Source: Halocafeteria seosinensis (Eukaryota > Sar > Bigyra > Bicosoecida). Taken from it: a stretch of 64,000 nt of DNA. Positions 1-10,145 of this stretch are shown one piece after another. Each line of letters begins with the position of its first letter. Within the stretch, counting starts at the first letter, position 1. Below the pieces are notes generated by a model. It did not search any database, was not told the DNA's origin, and was given only the letters and a program-made list of their open reading frames with translations. Location: assembly GCA_001687465.1 (NCBI GenBank), contig LVLI01000194.1:124001-188000 (forward strand), given 5' to 3'. Position numbers and translations under genes: made by a program.

Positions 1-2232
1 AAGTAATTTTGACAAATCTGCGATAGCCGTGAGACTCCAAACTTCTCCGCCTCTTGTAATAATTTCAGTACGTCTTCTTCTGACACCTTGCCAGGCAACC
101 TGTCAGTGTACCAGTAGCAGGAAAGCTGAACGAACGTTGGAAACGGCATGTCAAGCGTCACAGATTTCGCTTTGGTTGAAGTAGATGTTCCTTCTACGTC
201 GCCGTGGGAACCCATGGATTCATACTTCCTTATTTCAGTAGTGCTGCTACTTGAATATATCGTCGATTCTTGCATACCCGAGTCAAGCATGGCTTTGAAG
301 TAGTTGCTACGATGATACAGTATATCCCGATGTAGCCAAAATGAGCGCTGAGACTGTGCCTCAGAGACCGTCACCAAAAAATCGCCGCTTCCTTCCACAT
401 TCGCTTCCTCTGGACCTTGCTGAGAGTCCCCAGATGGTTGATAATCAGCAAAGAGGGTTGAAGGCGGGGTACTCACTGAAGACTTCCGTGAGCCAACTTG
501 TTGCGCCAATTTTTTACGGTCGCCATACAGCGTGTGGTCGCGAAGAAACCGCTCGCCCCTCCAAACCAATTCTTCTGAATTTGATGGCTCGGCATGCATT
601 TGGGACCAAATCTCGTTTAACACTGACGGAGGTAACATAGATAACATGTCCTGCGCAATACTTATACACCAAATATAATCTGAACATTGGAGGGATATAA
701 GGGGTACACGAGGCGTCTACGGACTTACTGCAGTCATCGTAGAAGGTGAGGGGTCGACAGCCGCGACACTAGTCGACGCTGTTGACTGAAGAGGTTTCAG
801 ATCCAGTATATGGAGGTCATTCAGCCACTGGCGGGACTCATGACCTCCAAAGATGATTAGCCATGAGCCAACTACAGCGCTTCCATGAGTTTTTCGAGGA
901 GTGGGAGGTAGGCCAGAACACCCCATCAGCCGCCATTCCCATGTTGCTGCGGAAAGTATGCGAATCATTGGACGACAGTCCCAGGGTTGTCCCAAAGTCA
1001 ACGTACCGAGATCGAAGAATAGAACGTCATTGAAGCGACCACCTCTATATCTCCCACCAAAGAGTATAACCCATTGATTCCATACGTTCAGCGAATGCCC
1101 TGATCGGCCTTCGGGCCAAAGGCTGCTGCTCGTCTTGGGTTTTATGGGTTTCCAAAAGTAGCGCACACTTCCATCCTGGTTGGGAACAGCGCGAAACATC
1201 CAAAAGTCATCTATAAACTCTCGGCCGTTAAATCCACCGAAGAGAATCATGGTTGTACTCTGTAAAGCAGGAAAGCGGCTCATTAAGACGGAACGATGCC
1301 TCGTTAATCTTCCAGAACAATACACTCACGGAAAGAGCACAAGCACTCGCACTCGCTCTAGCTTCTGGAATATCTGCATCGTCAGTAACTATTTTTTTCC
1401 ATCGATTGAGATCTGGACACTCCAGTTGAAACTGATAGTACAAATGCGTTCCTTATGTTTTCGTGAGTAGCAGGCTGGCGACTTACCCGTGTTGAATTCC
1501 CATGTGTCATTCAGCCATCTTTCTCCATCGTATCCTCCAAATATATAAATACAATTGTTGAGGGAGGTGGAAACGTGAAAGTGTCTGCCCGTCGGTTTGT
1601 CACCATATGGGACTATGTCTTCCCAAAGATTGAGCTCTGCAAAAGTCCCTGGTCTGCCCCTATTAGCAGCTAGATCCTATGTCATTGCTGACCAAGAGAC
1701 ATACCTGCATCGTACCTCTTCAGATCAGAGAGCTCGCTGTTACCACCCCACCCACCAAACAGATAGATGTAGCGGTCCTTGAATGTCGTGCAGCTATGGG
1801 CACTCCGTGGAGCGGGAGGCGAAGAACTGAGCATCACGTAATTTCTTTGTGGCTGTCTTTCGGAGACAGCCATCTCGGTGGCCGAGAAGGCCACTAGTTC
1901 CGATTGCAATGCCGTGGTAGCAGTTGCTGGCGACTCCGTATTCTGTGCCTGCGGGTCGGACGGCGTACTCGTATTCGCAGGTTGATTCTCGAGTTTGCTC
2001 CATAGCCTCGTTTGCGTGTTGAATTGGTGGATATTTCCGAATCTGGAGCTACCTCCATTGCCTCCAAACACGTACAAATTTTTCCCTAATGCCACCATGG
2101 CCATACCTGGATAAACATATTCATCATCACCATCGGGGTCATTCACTAACGCACACGATACGACTTACATTCACGGGGTTGGGGGCATTCATCTTCCGCT
2201 TGTTGGCTTGTAAACTGAAGCCACGACATCAT
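1..2232 (-). CDS. Kelch-repeat / BTB domain protein, C-terminus beyond the window
   Basis: Kelch repeats are followed by a BTB/POZ domain, the order seen in LZTR1-like proteins that act as cullin-3 adaptors (family knowledge). Reading the minus strand, exon 1 (2232-2169) starts at ATG ATG TCG TGG. An intron of about 62 nt ends in TTTATCCAG at 2107, and the next exon gives MAMVALGKNLYVFGG. Further exons give IFGGYDGERWLND, TTMILFGGFNGREF and LIIFGGHESRQWLNDL, each a kelch blade with a di-glycine. After an intron at about 653-730 the frame runs open to base 1. It encodes the BTB domain: GDFLVTVSEAQ, LHRDILYHRSNYFKAML, DSGMQES, then CYWYTDRLPGKVSEEDVL. The missing 3' end lies left of base 1. About 120 bp separates its start from the divergent TatD gene. 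Exact splice sites were chosen by frame. Confidence 0.85.
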
Positions 2233-2238
2233 ATCACC

Positions 2239-2261
2239 ATAGATAGATAGATAGATAGATA
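2239..2261. repeat. (ATAG)n microsatellite
   Basis: About five and a half copies of ATAG lie just upstream of the kelch gene start, inside the short intergenic stretch shared with the TatD gene. Such tracts are prone to length variation. No function is implied. Confidence 0.9.
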
Positions 2262-2354
2262 CATGTAATTTTCCATGTAGGAATGCGTCGAACTTTGCCT
2301 TTATATGGCTGTACAACCAACTCAAATACATCAGGTCTTCTAGCTCGAGGAGTG

Positions 2355-3618
2355 ATGAGCGCCTATCAGCCCCGATTTATCGATATAGGGGCTAATTTGA
2401 CCGATCCCGTCTTTTATGGACGATACCGCGGGAAGCATGTGCATGAAAATGACTTTGGTAATGTCATGGAACGCGCCAAAGACATTGGAATGGAGCGTAT
2501 GATGGTCACAGGTACGGAAGAGGCTCTCACTCACTTTCACACGTCTACGAGTTCATTTAGAGACGCTATATATGTGCACAGCGGGCTCGTTCGAAGATAT
2601 TGATGAAGCCGAAAAAGTGGTCCGAGATGAACCGAACTTGTACACTACCGTGGGAATACACCCGTGCAAGGCACAGGACTTTGATGAGTATTCCCAGCCA
2701 ATGGACAGATTGATGGATAGAGCTATACAAGGCAAGAAATCGGGTGATGTGGTTGCGATTGGGGAGTGTGGTCTAGATTATGACAGACAGGAGTTTTGTC
2801 CCAAAGAAACGCAATTAAAACATTTTGCGAAACACTTTGACTTGACGGAAGCTACGGGACTGCCCATGTTTCTGCACAACAGAGCTAGCTCGGAAGATTT
2901 TTTAGGTACGCTATCAGAGACGAACGACGTTACTGATTGTTCCTAGTTGAGGTTTAAGTGACCGAATATTAATGTCCCGCCGTCATGCAGATATTTTAGA
3001 GCAAAATAGAGACCGGTTCTCGACCGGAGTAGTTCATAGTTTTACAGGCTCCAAGGTGGATGTTCAACATTTCATTGACATGGGTTTATATATTGGTATT
3101 AATGGGTGTTCCATGAAGACTGAGGTAAGTTGTGAGCTTTCAACTCGATATGTTCCATAAGTCGATCCGTCTTCATTAACCGCCCGCTATACAGGAGAAC
3201 CTAGAAGTAATGAAAACCATTCCATTAGAGAGGTTAATGATTGAAACAGGTACGCTCACTTCTCCAGATAAGGCATCTCAACAACGTTGTTCTCCATCCC
3301 TTGTTTTACGATCCAGACGCTCCGTGGTGCGAAATTCGTCCGTCCCATGCGGGTTCTAGTTACGTGAAAACGAAGTGGCCTTCGAAGAAGAAGGAGAAGT
3401 GGGAAGAAGGACATACGATAAAGGGAAGATGCGAACCTTGCCACATTATGTAGGTTTCTTCCAACACTTGATTCCCTTAGACCAGTAATTGTCGACCCAC
3501 ATTGCTACGTTGCAGACAAGTTGCTGAGGTAGCCAGTCAAGTCCGCGGTGAAGATTTCCAGGAATTTTGTGATACCGTTTATAACAACACCTTAAAGGTC
3601 TTCTTTCCTGACGCGTAA
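2355..3618 (+). CDS. TatD-family deoxyribonuclease (TATDN1-like)
   Basis: Metal-dependent 3'-5' exonuclease of the TatD family, implicated in DNA fragmentation and repair in eukaryotes (family knowledge). Six exons restore one frame: 2355-2511, 2582-2905, 2991-3124, 3195-3249, 3317-3449 and 3516-3618. The protein opens with FIDIGANLTDPVFYG and carries TTVGIHPCKAQDF, GECGLDYDRQEFCPK, GVVHSFTGSK, ETDAPWCEIRPSHAGS and a C-terminal DTVYNNTLKVFF. All of these are TATDN1 hallmarks, including the metal-binding HP, GECGLD and ETDAP segments. An in-frame ATG exists upstream at 2283, but the conserved block begins right after 2355. The gene diverges from the kelch-BTB gene. Confidence 0.93.
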
Positions 3619-3751
3619 AGGAGAAGCCAACCAAGCGTTCGGCATCCTGTCAGCATAGGCGTAGTTAACACCGGCCACTCTCGTGTCTGTCTCTAAACAG
3701 CTAGTTTGGGTTACCAATACCGTACAACCGTAGTTGCACAACCCTAAACTC

Positions 3752-5199
3752 TCAAGCCCTTGATTCGTCGTTCCCCTCCTGATTTTCTTCGTATCCGTAT
3801 AATTCTGGATGATTCCGTAAATTGTAGACTTCTCGATCGTACAGTTTCACTTTTGCTTTCATGACACGTCGGTATTCGTCATCACGCCGGAGCATCCTCT
3901 CAATCTTCTCTAGGCGCGTTTTTAGTTTCTTTTCGTAAGCTTCTTCGTCGAAAGCTTGCACAGGAAACCACTCCGGAATCCAGTCACTAAAGTATGTTTT
4001 ACCTTGTCGTCTATCTTCGTACTTGGACGCCTCTTTCTTAATATGTTCAGGCTCTAAAGCCGCAGCAACATCTTCGGCACTTAGTTCCCGAGATTCGGAG
4101 ACACCTTTGTTGCTATGTCCTTCCATGGTTTTCCTAGCGATTTCTCGAGCTCGCACAGTCCTAATCCATGCCTCATCACCGTTGGAGTGTTCGTTCATGA
4201 CGATGGGATCTGTTAAGACTTTCCGAGCAATGGCTGGTGTGTTCTTCCAGAGTTTTATCTCCTCGGGTGAAGCGTATGCGAATCGCTGCCAGAAGGAGTC
4301 ATACTTGCTAGAATCGAATGGAGTGGTTGAAAGTCCATACTTCTGTAAATTCAATTCGTTCTTTCTAAGCCACTCCTTGCGCGCGGCGATAGCTTCTTCC
4401 CTTGTTGCGCAATGCTCAAGTGTGTCCACAGTCGCCATAGAGTTTTGAAATGTACTGTCATCCACAATACTCGAGCCTCTCCGCTCTTCTGCTTCTTGGT
4501 TGCTATGCTGTAGTTTCCTTTGATTGAGAATCTGTTGCTTGAGCTCATTTCGCTCAGCTTCTAACCGATCGTAGACGTATTGTCCCGTCCAACCCACAAT
4601 TCCAAAAAGCATAGCACCCTGGATACCCTTTCCGACTCCGGCAAACGCGGTGGAAAGAACGCCTCCACTGATGGAGCCAGCTAAGGCACTGTTCAAGCGA
4701 GGATATCGTTGATCCCAGTAGATAAGACCTTCACGTAACCCTGGGCAAATACAGAAACAAAGTAACAATGGGCCCAGTTCATCAAACAGACACCGAGTAT
4801 GTGAACCTACAAAAGAATGCTCCTCCACAGATGGTGAAATTGAAGCCCATGGACACCGCATAAAATCGAACAGATTTAGCACGTAATGTAGCTATCACAG
4901 CTCCTGTAGCAGCTCCAGCCGCGGCTGCAATGGGGCACCACAAAGTGTTATGACCGACGAGGCGCTTTTCCACCGTCTTCTCGTGCCGATTACTTACTGC
5001 ATACAATAGTATTTCTGGCTGCGCGTTCAAACTCGAATCGCTGTTCACTAGTGTCTTGCATGGACCTCGTGTGACCCATTAAGGTGTCATAATAACTGTG
5101 TCGTGAGGAGGAGGAGGAGGCGGAAGATCCTCCTCCAGAGTCGTCACTGGAGGTTGTGTTCATTGAATTGTCAATTTTGCCACCACTGCGCTGATTCAT
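3752..5199 (-). CDS. Tim17/Tim22/Tim23-like membrane protein with long C-terminal tail
   Basis: Three exons (5199-4998, 4923-4811, 4740-3752) give a serine-rich N-terminus, then two to four glycine/alanine-rich membrane segments (GAATGAVIATLRAK, MGFNFTICGGAFFW, AGSISGGVLSTAFAGVGKG, GAMLFGIVGWTGQYVYDRL), then a charged, helix-prone tail of more than 200 residues. The small-residue-rich helices and the WLREGLIYWDQRYPRLN loop resemble the Tim17/22/23 superfamily, members of which sit in organelle membranes as translocase or complex I assembly proteins. The tail contains SDWIPEWFPVQAFDEEAY, a motif I associate with uncharacterised fungal/algal relatives. Function beyond membrane localisation is inference. 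The start is about 105 bp from the divergent Cmc1-like gene. Confidence 0.6.
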
Positions 5200-5304
5200 T
5201 GTCGATCAATAGTGAATCCATGCTAATATTCTGTGGTATTGGTGTCGTGCACGAAAAACGAAAAATTAACCTGCTAACAACTCGGTCCCGAGCAGTCTCA
5301 GTAG

Positions 5305-5843
5305 ATGTCAGGGCAAACTGATGCTTCTGCCACGTCAGGCCAAAATAGACAGGCTCACGATATTGCGATAGGCAAGGATGAGGGCCGATCATCTCGACTT
5401 CGAGTAGGCAATTTCCTCGAAGAGGTAAGCCCGCAGAATTAGTTGCGTGTTACGTCCACATCTTCAATTCCACATCAGCTGCTGGTACTGCGTGCATGCT
5501 TATAATGAGATGAAGTCCTCACTGCTGTTTACGTGGATGTGCCGCGCAGAAAGTTAGGAAAGAATGGAAGAAAATGGCTCTTAGCGCATGCGATGACGTC
5601 ATTAGGAAGTATTGGGTGTGCAGGAATGAGCAAGGACTCATGGTTATCTTCAAGTGCCGCGGTGAGCTCAACGAAATGAATTCGTGTCTCAAATCTTGGA
5701 ATGCGGATCAACAAAAGTACGAAGAATATAAGAATAAGAGGCTACCGGAACTGAAAGAACAATTTGCGAATGGGCAACCCAATCCTGAATATTTTAACCC
5801 GGATGGCACACCAAAGGCTGAGACACCGATGACAAAACGGTAG
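5305..5843 (+). CDS. Twin-CX9C protein, Cmc1/COX assembly family
   Basis: Two exons (5305-5424, 5550-5843) join as FLEE/KVRKEWKK. The mature part has two CX9C motifs, C-DDVIRKYWV-C and C-RGELNEMNS-C. This is the coiled-coil-helix-coiled-coil-helix signature of small intermembrane-space proteins imported by Mia40, and the second matches the Cmc1 family (KCRGELNEMNSCL). Family members deliver copper or stabilise Cox1 during cytochrome oxidase assembly (established). The N-terminal 40 residues are polar and lack a clear presequence, as expected for Mia40 substrates. About 137 residues are predicted. The 125-bp intron is longer than its neighbours, so a small extra exon cannot be excluded. Confidence 0.8.
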
Positions 5844-7073
5844 TCGGCGTAGTCTTTATGCTTGCCAGCGTTCCTGGAGAGTTCCTGGAGAGGATACGAG
5901 GAGAATTCACTAACTTACGAGTATAGCTGCTAGCAAAATCCAAGTGGACTGATAATCATTCTTTCGCAAGAGCGCGAACGGCAACAACTTGCAGTTCAGG
6001 GACGAGCGCGGAGTATGCTTCGCTATGTGCACTAATTACTTTCACGTCGTCTAGAAGATGATTTAGTCTTCTTAATCGTGGATTCCCCTATCTGTAGTCG
6101 CGGTAATTTTTCTAAAGGCTCTGCCAACCAATCCGTACTCCTTGGTCTGAGCATCCCAATACATTCAATTTGCCTCAACGTCACGTGATTTAGCCACCTA
6201 AGTAAAAGCATCTTCTAACGCAGTCATGTTGCCATATATCACGGCCACTTTGATCCCGCGCGGTCACGAAACAGATGATGGATTCGCGAATACTTAAGTA
6301 CGTAATGTATAATGTACCATATGGTATGTCCCACCGGTTGACCATTTTCTGTGCCTGTATATACATAGTGCAAGAGTCCTCCTTACTATTTCCATTAGCA
6401 TTGACGGTGGTGGTTTGTTAATCATACCATTCCTTCGACCACAGAATCTGTCTAAGTTATGACATCAGAAACTGCTGTCAGATGCCGTTAGGTGTAGGTG
6501 TATACAGGTGACGGTCAGAATCTTCAGGAAGTTTCAGTCCAACAGCTCAACTACGTGCGTACTTGCAAGTCGCAACAGATATTTACTTAGGCATAAGCAA
6601 TCGGCAGTCATTATGGATGACTCAACTGTCCAAGAAGTAACGGTGACGGTAGGGATGAATCAATTGCTTTGGCCGTGTGCTTTTGTAGTATGCTAGCCAT
6701 TAGTATCCGCAGTCGCTTTCAATCAGATGAGAATAAGGCGCTTCTTGCTGTGTGAATGTGGTGCTGACATGGACTGCCACATACAACGAATTAAGTGACT
6801 CGGTGCAACGCCGCGACCCAGTTTGTGCGGCAGTCTCGATTCCTGGCGACCGGGAGGACCTCACAGTGCACCCAGGGGCAGCCTCAGGGGACAAAGAAAT
6901 TACAAAACCATTCGTTGGCTTTTCTTTGACCCGCTTATCTGAAGAATGAGTGCTCCAGATAGTGAATGTGTTGATCCATGTTCGTCGATCATTTCCTGTC
7001 TGGTATTTTCGGTCAATACAGTACCAGTAGTTTCAGAAGGACTAGCACAATCGCTCCATGTCGCACAACGACA
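5844..7073. other. Intergenic region, no gene seen
   Basis: About 1.2 kb separates the Cmc1-like gene and the first cysteine-rich gene. Only short frames without splice-consistent continuation are present. A short palindrome, ACCATATGGT, lies at about 6313. Nothing else is supportable. Confidence 0.6.
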
Positions 7074-8153
7074 ATGCGAACGTTCCACGTTATCCTGTTC
7101 TGCGTCCTTCATGGACTGATGGTGACTTTTGCAGGAGCTATTGAGGGAGCGGATATATGTCATATGTGTCTTTTTCAACCTCAATGTCTGGAACTAGCTC
7201 CTGAGGATGCAAAGAATGGCTTGGTTTCGACCAGCTTCAGCTTTGATGACATCGAACATCTGGACGACGTCTGTTCTTGCATTAGCAATGTAGAGTCTTG
7301 CCTAAAGGATAATTCATGCGGATACGGATCGCAGGTGAATAGTTTGAAGAGCGAGCTTGGATGTGGAGATGGGAATTCTATAAATTACATGTGTCTCCTA
7401 TGCACGTATCAGGCGTTCCAAAGCGAGTGCCGAGATATCCTGCCAGAGAACATGGACCTCAATTCGACATCCGATGTGCTAACGTTTGCGAAACAGGTGT
7501 TCAGCAACAAGGGCGAGCAAGTGTGTTCTTGTGTCAAAAGTATCGACGATTGCCGACAGCAGCCATGTTCTTTCGAAACACCGAAAGATTTGGATTCGTT
7601 CCTTGGTAGAGCGGGGTGCTCGAACGAGGACGAAAAGAGTAATGACGATGCTAAGAATGGGGACGAAGAACGAGGATCCGACGATGAGAGGCAGAATAAT
7701 GATGAAGAACAGAAATCCGAGGACGATAAGCAGGGTAATGATGGAGAACAGCGATCCGACAATGAGAAACAGGAGCAGGATGAGAATGACAGCCAAGAGG
7801 GAGATGGCAATGGAAAGCGTGATGATAATGAAGAGAAGAAGGAGTATGACGAAGAGAAGCAAGAGAATGATGATAATCAAGGAAAAGAGAAGGATAATGG
7901 TAAACATGATGACGGGGAACAGGACGATGAGGGAGCAGAGTCTGGTGACGAGACTGCTAGCGCAGAAAACGACGGCGCTTCCGTGCCCACCAAAGAAGTC
8001 GTGACACCCATTGTCGGTGTAGTGGCCGCGGGAGCGATCATCGGAGGAATCGTTTTAGCGACTTGGGTCCGTCGCAGACGGACCAACACCACTATCACCA
8101 CCAACAACGCTAGTAGAGATATCCGTGAATGGCGTTACGCGCGACAGGCGTGA
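7074..8153 (+). CDS. Cysteine-rich single-pass membrane protein A (unrecognised family)
   Basis: Uninterrupted 359-residue frame. ATG at 7074 begins a signal peptide (MRTFHVILFCVLHGLMVTF). The ectodomain contains two related cysteine modules. Module 1 runs from CHMCLFQPQC through VCSCISNVESCLKDNSC. Module 2 runs from CLLCTYQAFQSEC through VCSCVKSIDDCRQQPC. Each has a CxxC start, a leucine/proline-glutamate stretch and a CxC...C...C end. A likely N-glycosylation site (LNSTSD) lies between. Then come about 115 residues made almost only of D, E, K, N, Q, G and S, a transmembrane helix (TPIVGVVAAGAIIGGIVLAT) and a short basic cytoplasmic tail with RRRR. An upstream in-frame ATG at 6978 exists but would bury the signal peptide. 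I do not recognise the family. A type I surface or secretory-pathway protein is inferred. Confidence 0.8.
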   Translation: MRTFHVILFCVLHGLMVTFAGAIEGADICHMCLFQPQCLELAPEDAKNGLVSTSFSFDDIEHLDDVCSCISNVESCLKDNSCGYGSQVNSLKSELGCGDGNSINYMCLLCTYQAFQSECRDILPENMDLNSTSDVLTFAKQVFSNKGEQVCSCVKSIDDCRQQPCSFETPKDLDSFLGRAGCSNEDEKSNDDAKNGDEERGSDDERQNNDEEQKSEDDKQGNDGEQRSDNEKQEQDENDSQEGDGNGKRDDNEEKKEYDEEKQENDDNQGKEKDNGKHDDGEQDDEGAESGDETASAENDGASVPTKEVVTPIVGVVAAGAIIGGIVLATWVRRRRTNTTITTNNASRDIREWRYARQA

Positions 8154-8239
8154 TCTGGCGTCGCGTACTGAACTCAAGTAAACGTTACTGCTTCCTGTAG
8201 AACCGTATCACCGAACAACCTCCAGCAAAATCAAACATA

Positions 8240-8249
8240 CCATATATGG
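8240..8249. promoter_or_regulatory. CCATATATGG palindrome (perfect CArG-like box) between the paralogs
   Basis: The ten bases CCATATATGG match the CC(A/T)6GG consensus bound by MADS-box factors of the SRF type. The site lies about 90 bp downstream of paralog A and 320 bp upstream of paralog B. A shorter version, CCATATGG, lies upstream of paralog A at about 6314. A regulatory role is only a suggestion. Confidence 0.25.
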
Positions 8250-8568
8250 TACGTTAGCACCACCATGTTTCACCAGTTGATTTGTTTTTTCGACACTGCG
8301 GCTTATGTTTGCCACGAAGCATTCCGATTACAACCCCTGACATAGAACACCATCCAGTAAATACAGTTTGTCATTCAAAATGCCTCCTTCTATCAACCAT
8401 CCAAAATGGCGGTCCGCAGTTGGTTCAGTTGTTGTGCAGTGCACCAATAAGCGTACTTGACATTGCTTGACCGAATTGATTGGGTCAACCGTGGCGAGCA
8501 TATCCTTCGACTATGCTGACGTACATTGCAGAGATTGAAAAGCTCTAGCTGCCTGTCGTACGACAAGG

Positions 8569-9402
8569 ATGCAAGGTCTCCATGCATTCCTACTTGGTGT
8601 CCTGCTAGTGGCTGCCTCCTTTGCTGAGGCTATTGAGGGTTTGAATAAATGCCATATGTGCCTTTTCCAGCCTCAATGCTTGGAGCTATCTCCTGAAGAT
8701 GCAGAGAATGGATTGGTCTCAAGGAATATGGGCTTTGGAGCCATCCAGTACCTTGACGACGTTTGCTCGTGCGCTAGCAACCTCGACGCTTGTTTGAAGG
8801 AGAACTCATGTGGATACGAATCCCAATTGAATGACCTGAAGCGCGACCTTGGTTGCGGGAAGGGACATAGCCCAAACTACATGTGTCTCCTGTGCACCTA
8901 TCAAGCGTTCCAAGACAAGTGCCAGGGTCTCTTGCCGCCGGAGAACATGAACCTCAACTCAACGTCAGATATGCTGGCATTCGCAAAACAGGTGTTCAAC
9001 AAGCAGGGCAAGAAAGTGTGTTCCTGCATTAGAAGTATTGACGATTGTCGGAAACAGTCCTGCTCTTTCGAAACCCCCAAGGATTTAGATTCCTTCCTTG
9101 GAAGAGCAGGCTGCCCGAGTTCCAACAACGATGATGACGAAGAGGGCACTCAAGCTTCCAAAACAAATGAGGACAGCGGCTCAGTAACGACTGACGACGT
9201 AGTAACACCCGTAATTGTTGTTGTGGTCGTTTTATCGATTGTTGGAGGCATCGTACTACAGGTGTGGTTCCGACGGAGAGGAGGCTCCAACCCTCCCAGA
9301 GATATCTCCGAGTCGCGTCGTTCCAGAGATGTCTCGCGTCAGTCCAGAGATGCTGCTGCATCGCAAGATGCCGACAACATTAGTTTTGAGGCGACTATTT
9401 AG
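8569..9402 (+). CDS. Cysteine-rich single-pass membrane protein B (paralog of A)
   Basis: Intronless 277-residue frame clearly paralogous to the 7.1-8.2 kb gene. Signal peptide MQGLHAFLLGVLLVAASF, then CHMCLFQPQCLEL, LDDVCSCASNLDACLKENSC, YMCLLCTYQAFQDKC, VCSCIRSIDDCRKQSC and the identical block CSFETPKDLDSFLGRAGC. The long acidic linker of A is reduced to about 30 residues here. A transmembrane helix (VIVVVVVLSIVGGIVLQVWF) precedes a basic/serine tail with SRRSRDVSRQSRD. The genes are in direct tandem about 415 bp apart, and even the bases just before the ATG are similar, so this looks like a local duplication. No known domain was recognised. Cysteine spacing suggests disulfide-bonded extracellular modules. 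Confidence 0.82.
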   Translation: MQGLHAFLLGVLLVAASFAEAIEGLNKCHMCLFQPQCLELSPEDAENGLVSRNMGFGAIQYLDDVCSCASNLDACLKENSCGYESQLNDLKRDLGCGKGHSPNYMCLLCTYQAFQDKCQGLLPPENMNLNSTSDMLAFAKQVFNKQGKKVCSCIRSIDDCRKQSCSFETPKDLDSFLGRAGCPSSNNDDDEEGTQASKTNEDSGSVTTDDVVTPVIVVVVVLSIVGGIVLQVWFRRRGGSNPPRDISESRRSRDVSRQSRDAAASQDADNISFEATI

Positions 9403-10145
9403 TTTTAACTGTGTTCAACTACAGTTCGTAAGCGTTGCCTCGGTGCAACTCTGTGGGTTAACTTCGGCTGAGTCTGGGAAATACAACTAGGCAGCCATTG
9501 ACCGCTGGCTTGACAAAGACACTGCTGTGAATTTTCGTGAGTGTACTGTGGGCTAATTGAAGATATCTCCAGGTTGTCCTGGTACTTTCAAGCTTTCAGC
9601 AGTGCATCAGGTATGGACCACCGTATGGTACCCAATGCCGTGCTACAACATCACAGAATACACCGCCCTTTGCTTCGCGTTCATGTACGTGCGAATGTGT
9701 ATTAACCTTTTTTTTCTACCGGCACCCTACTGTAAACGAGAAACCTCGCGGTCGAGTATCAGTTCCAAAACATTAGCCGACATCCAGTCTTTCCGCAATA
9801 AGTTGTGAGAACATCTTCCAGTTGTTCATTGCCCTCTTCCTTGATGCACACAAGATATCAATTTCCGCGAGGTTTTGTCATTAGGTATATAAAAAAGACT
9901 TTGCAATTCAATAGTGGGGATTTTCTGGCACTTGTTCTTGTAGCAACCAGCCATTGATTTGACGGAAAAAGACCTTCCGTGTCAGCCTCGAACGGACTTC
10001 ACACGCATCATTTTCGGCCCAGAAGTTGTGCTTGACCACTTGTACCGTGCTCTAGTTCCCCTAGCATTCTACCCACGAGACGGAAAGGGAAGCGCGTGTG
10101 TATAGACTGGCTGACTGAGTGAGTTGGCATGCGTACATTGTGCTC
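9403..10145. other. Intergenic region, no gene seen
   Basis: About 740 bp without a credible reading frame or RNA gene. It includes the 3' flank of paralog B and the 5' flank of the ABC transporter gene. Confidence 0.6.

Noticed and set aside
2146-2168. A 23-nt intron in the kelch gene
   Set aside because: A longer 62-nt intron ending in TTTATCCAG at 2107 keeps the frame and gives a standard kelch blade, so the ultra-short intron is not needed. A 35-nt intron near 1486 was dropped for the same reason: using the TGTCCAG acceptor gives NTDLNRWKKI.
7409-7907. Long antisense frames rich in Ser/Leu/Ile opposite paralog A
   Set aside because: They are the mirror of the purine-rich acidic linker, which leaves stop-free antisense frames by composition.
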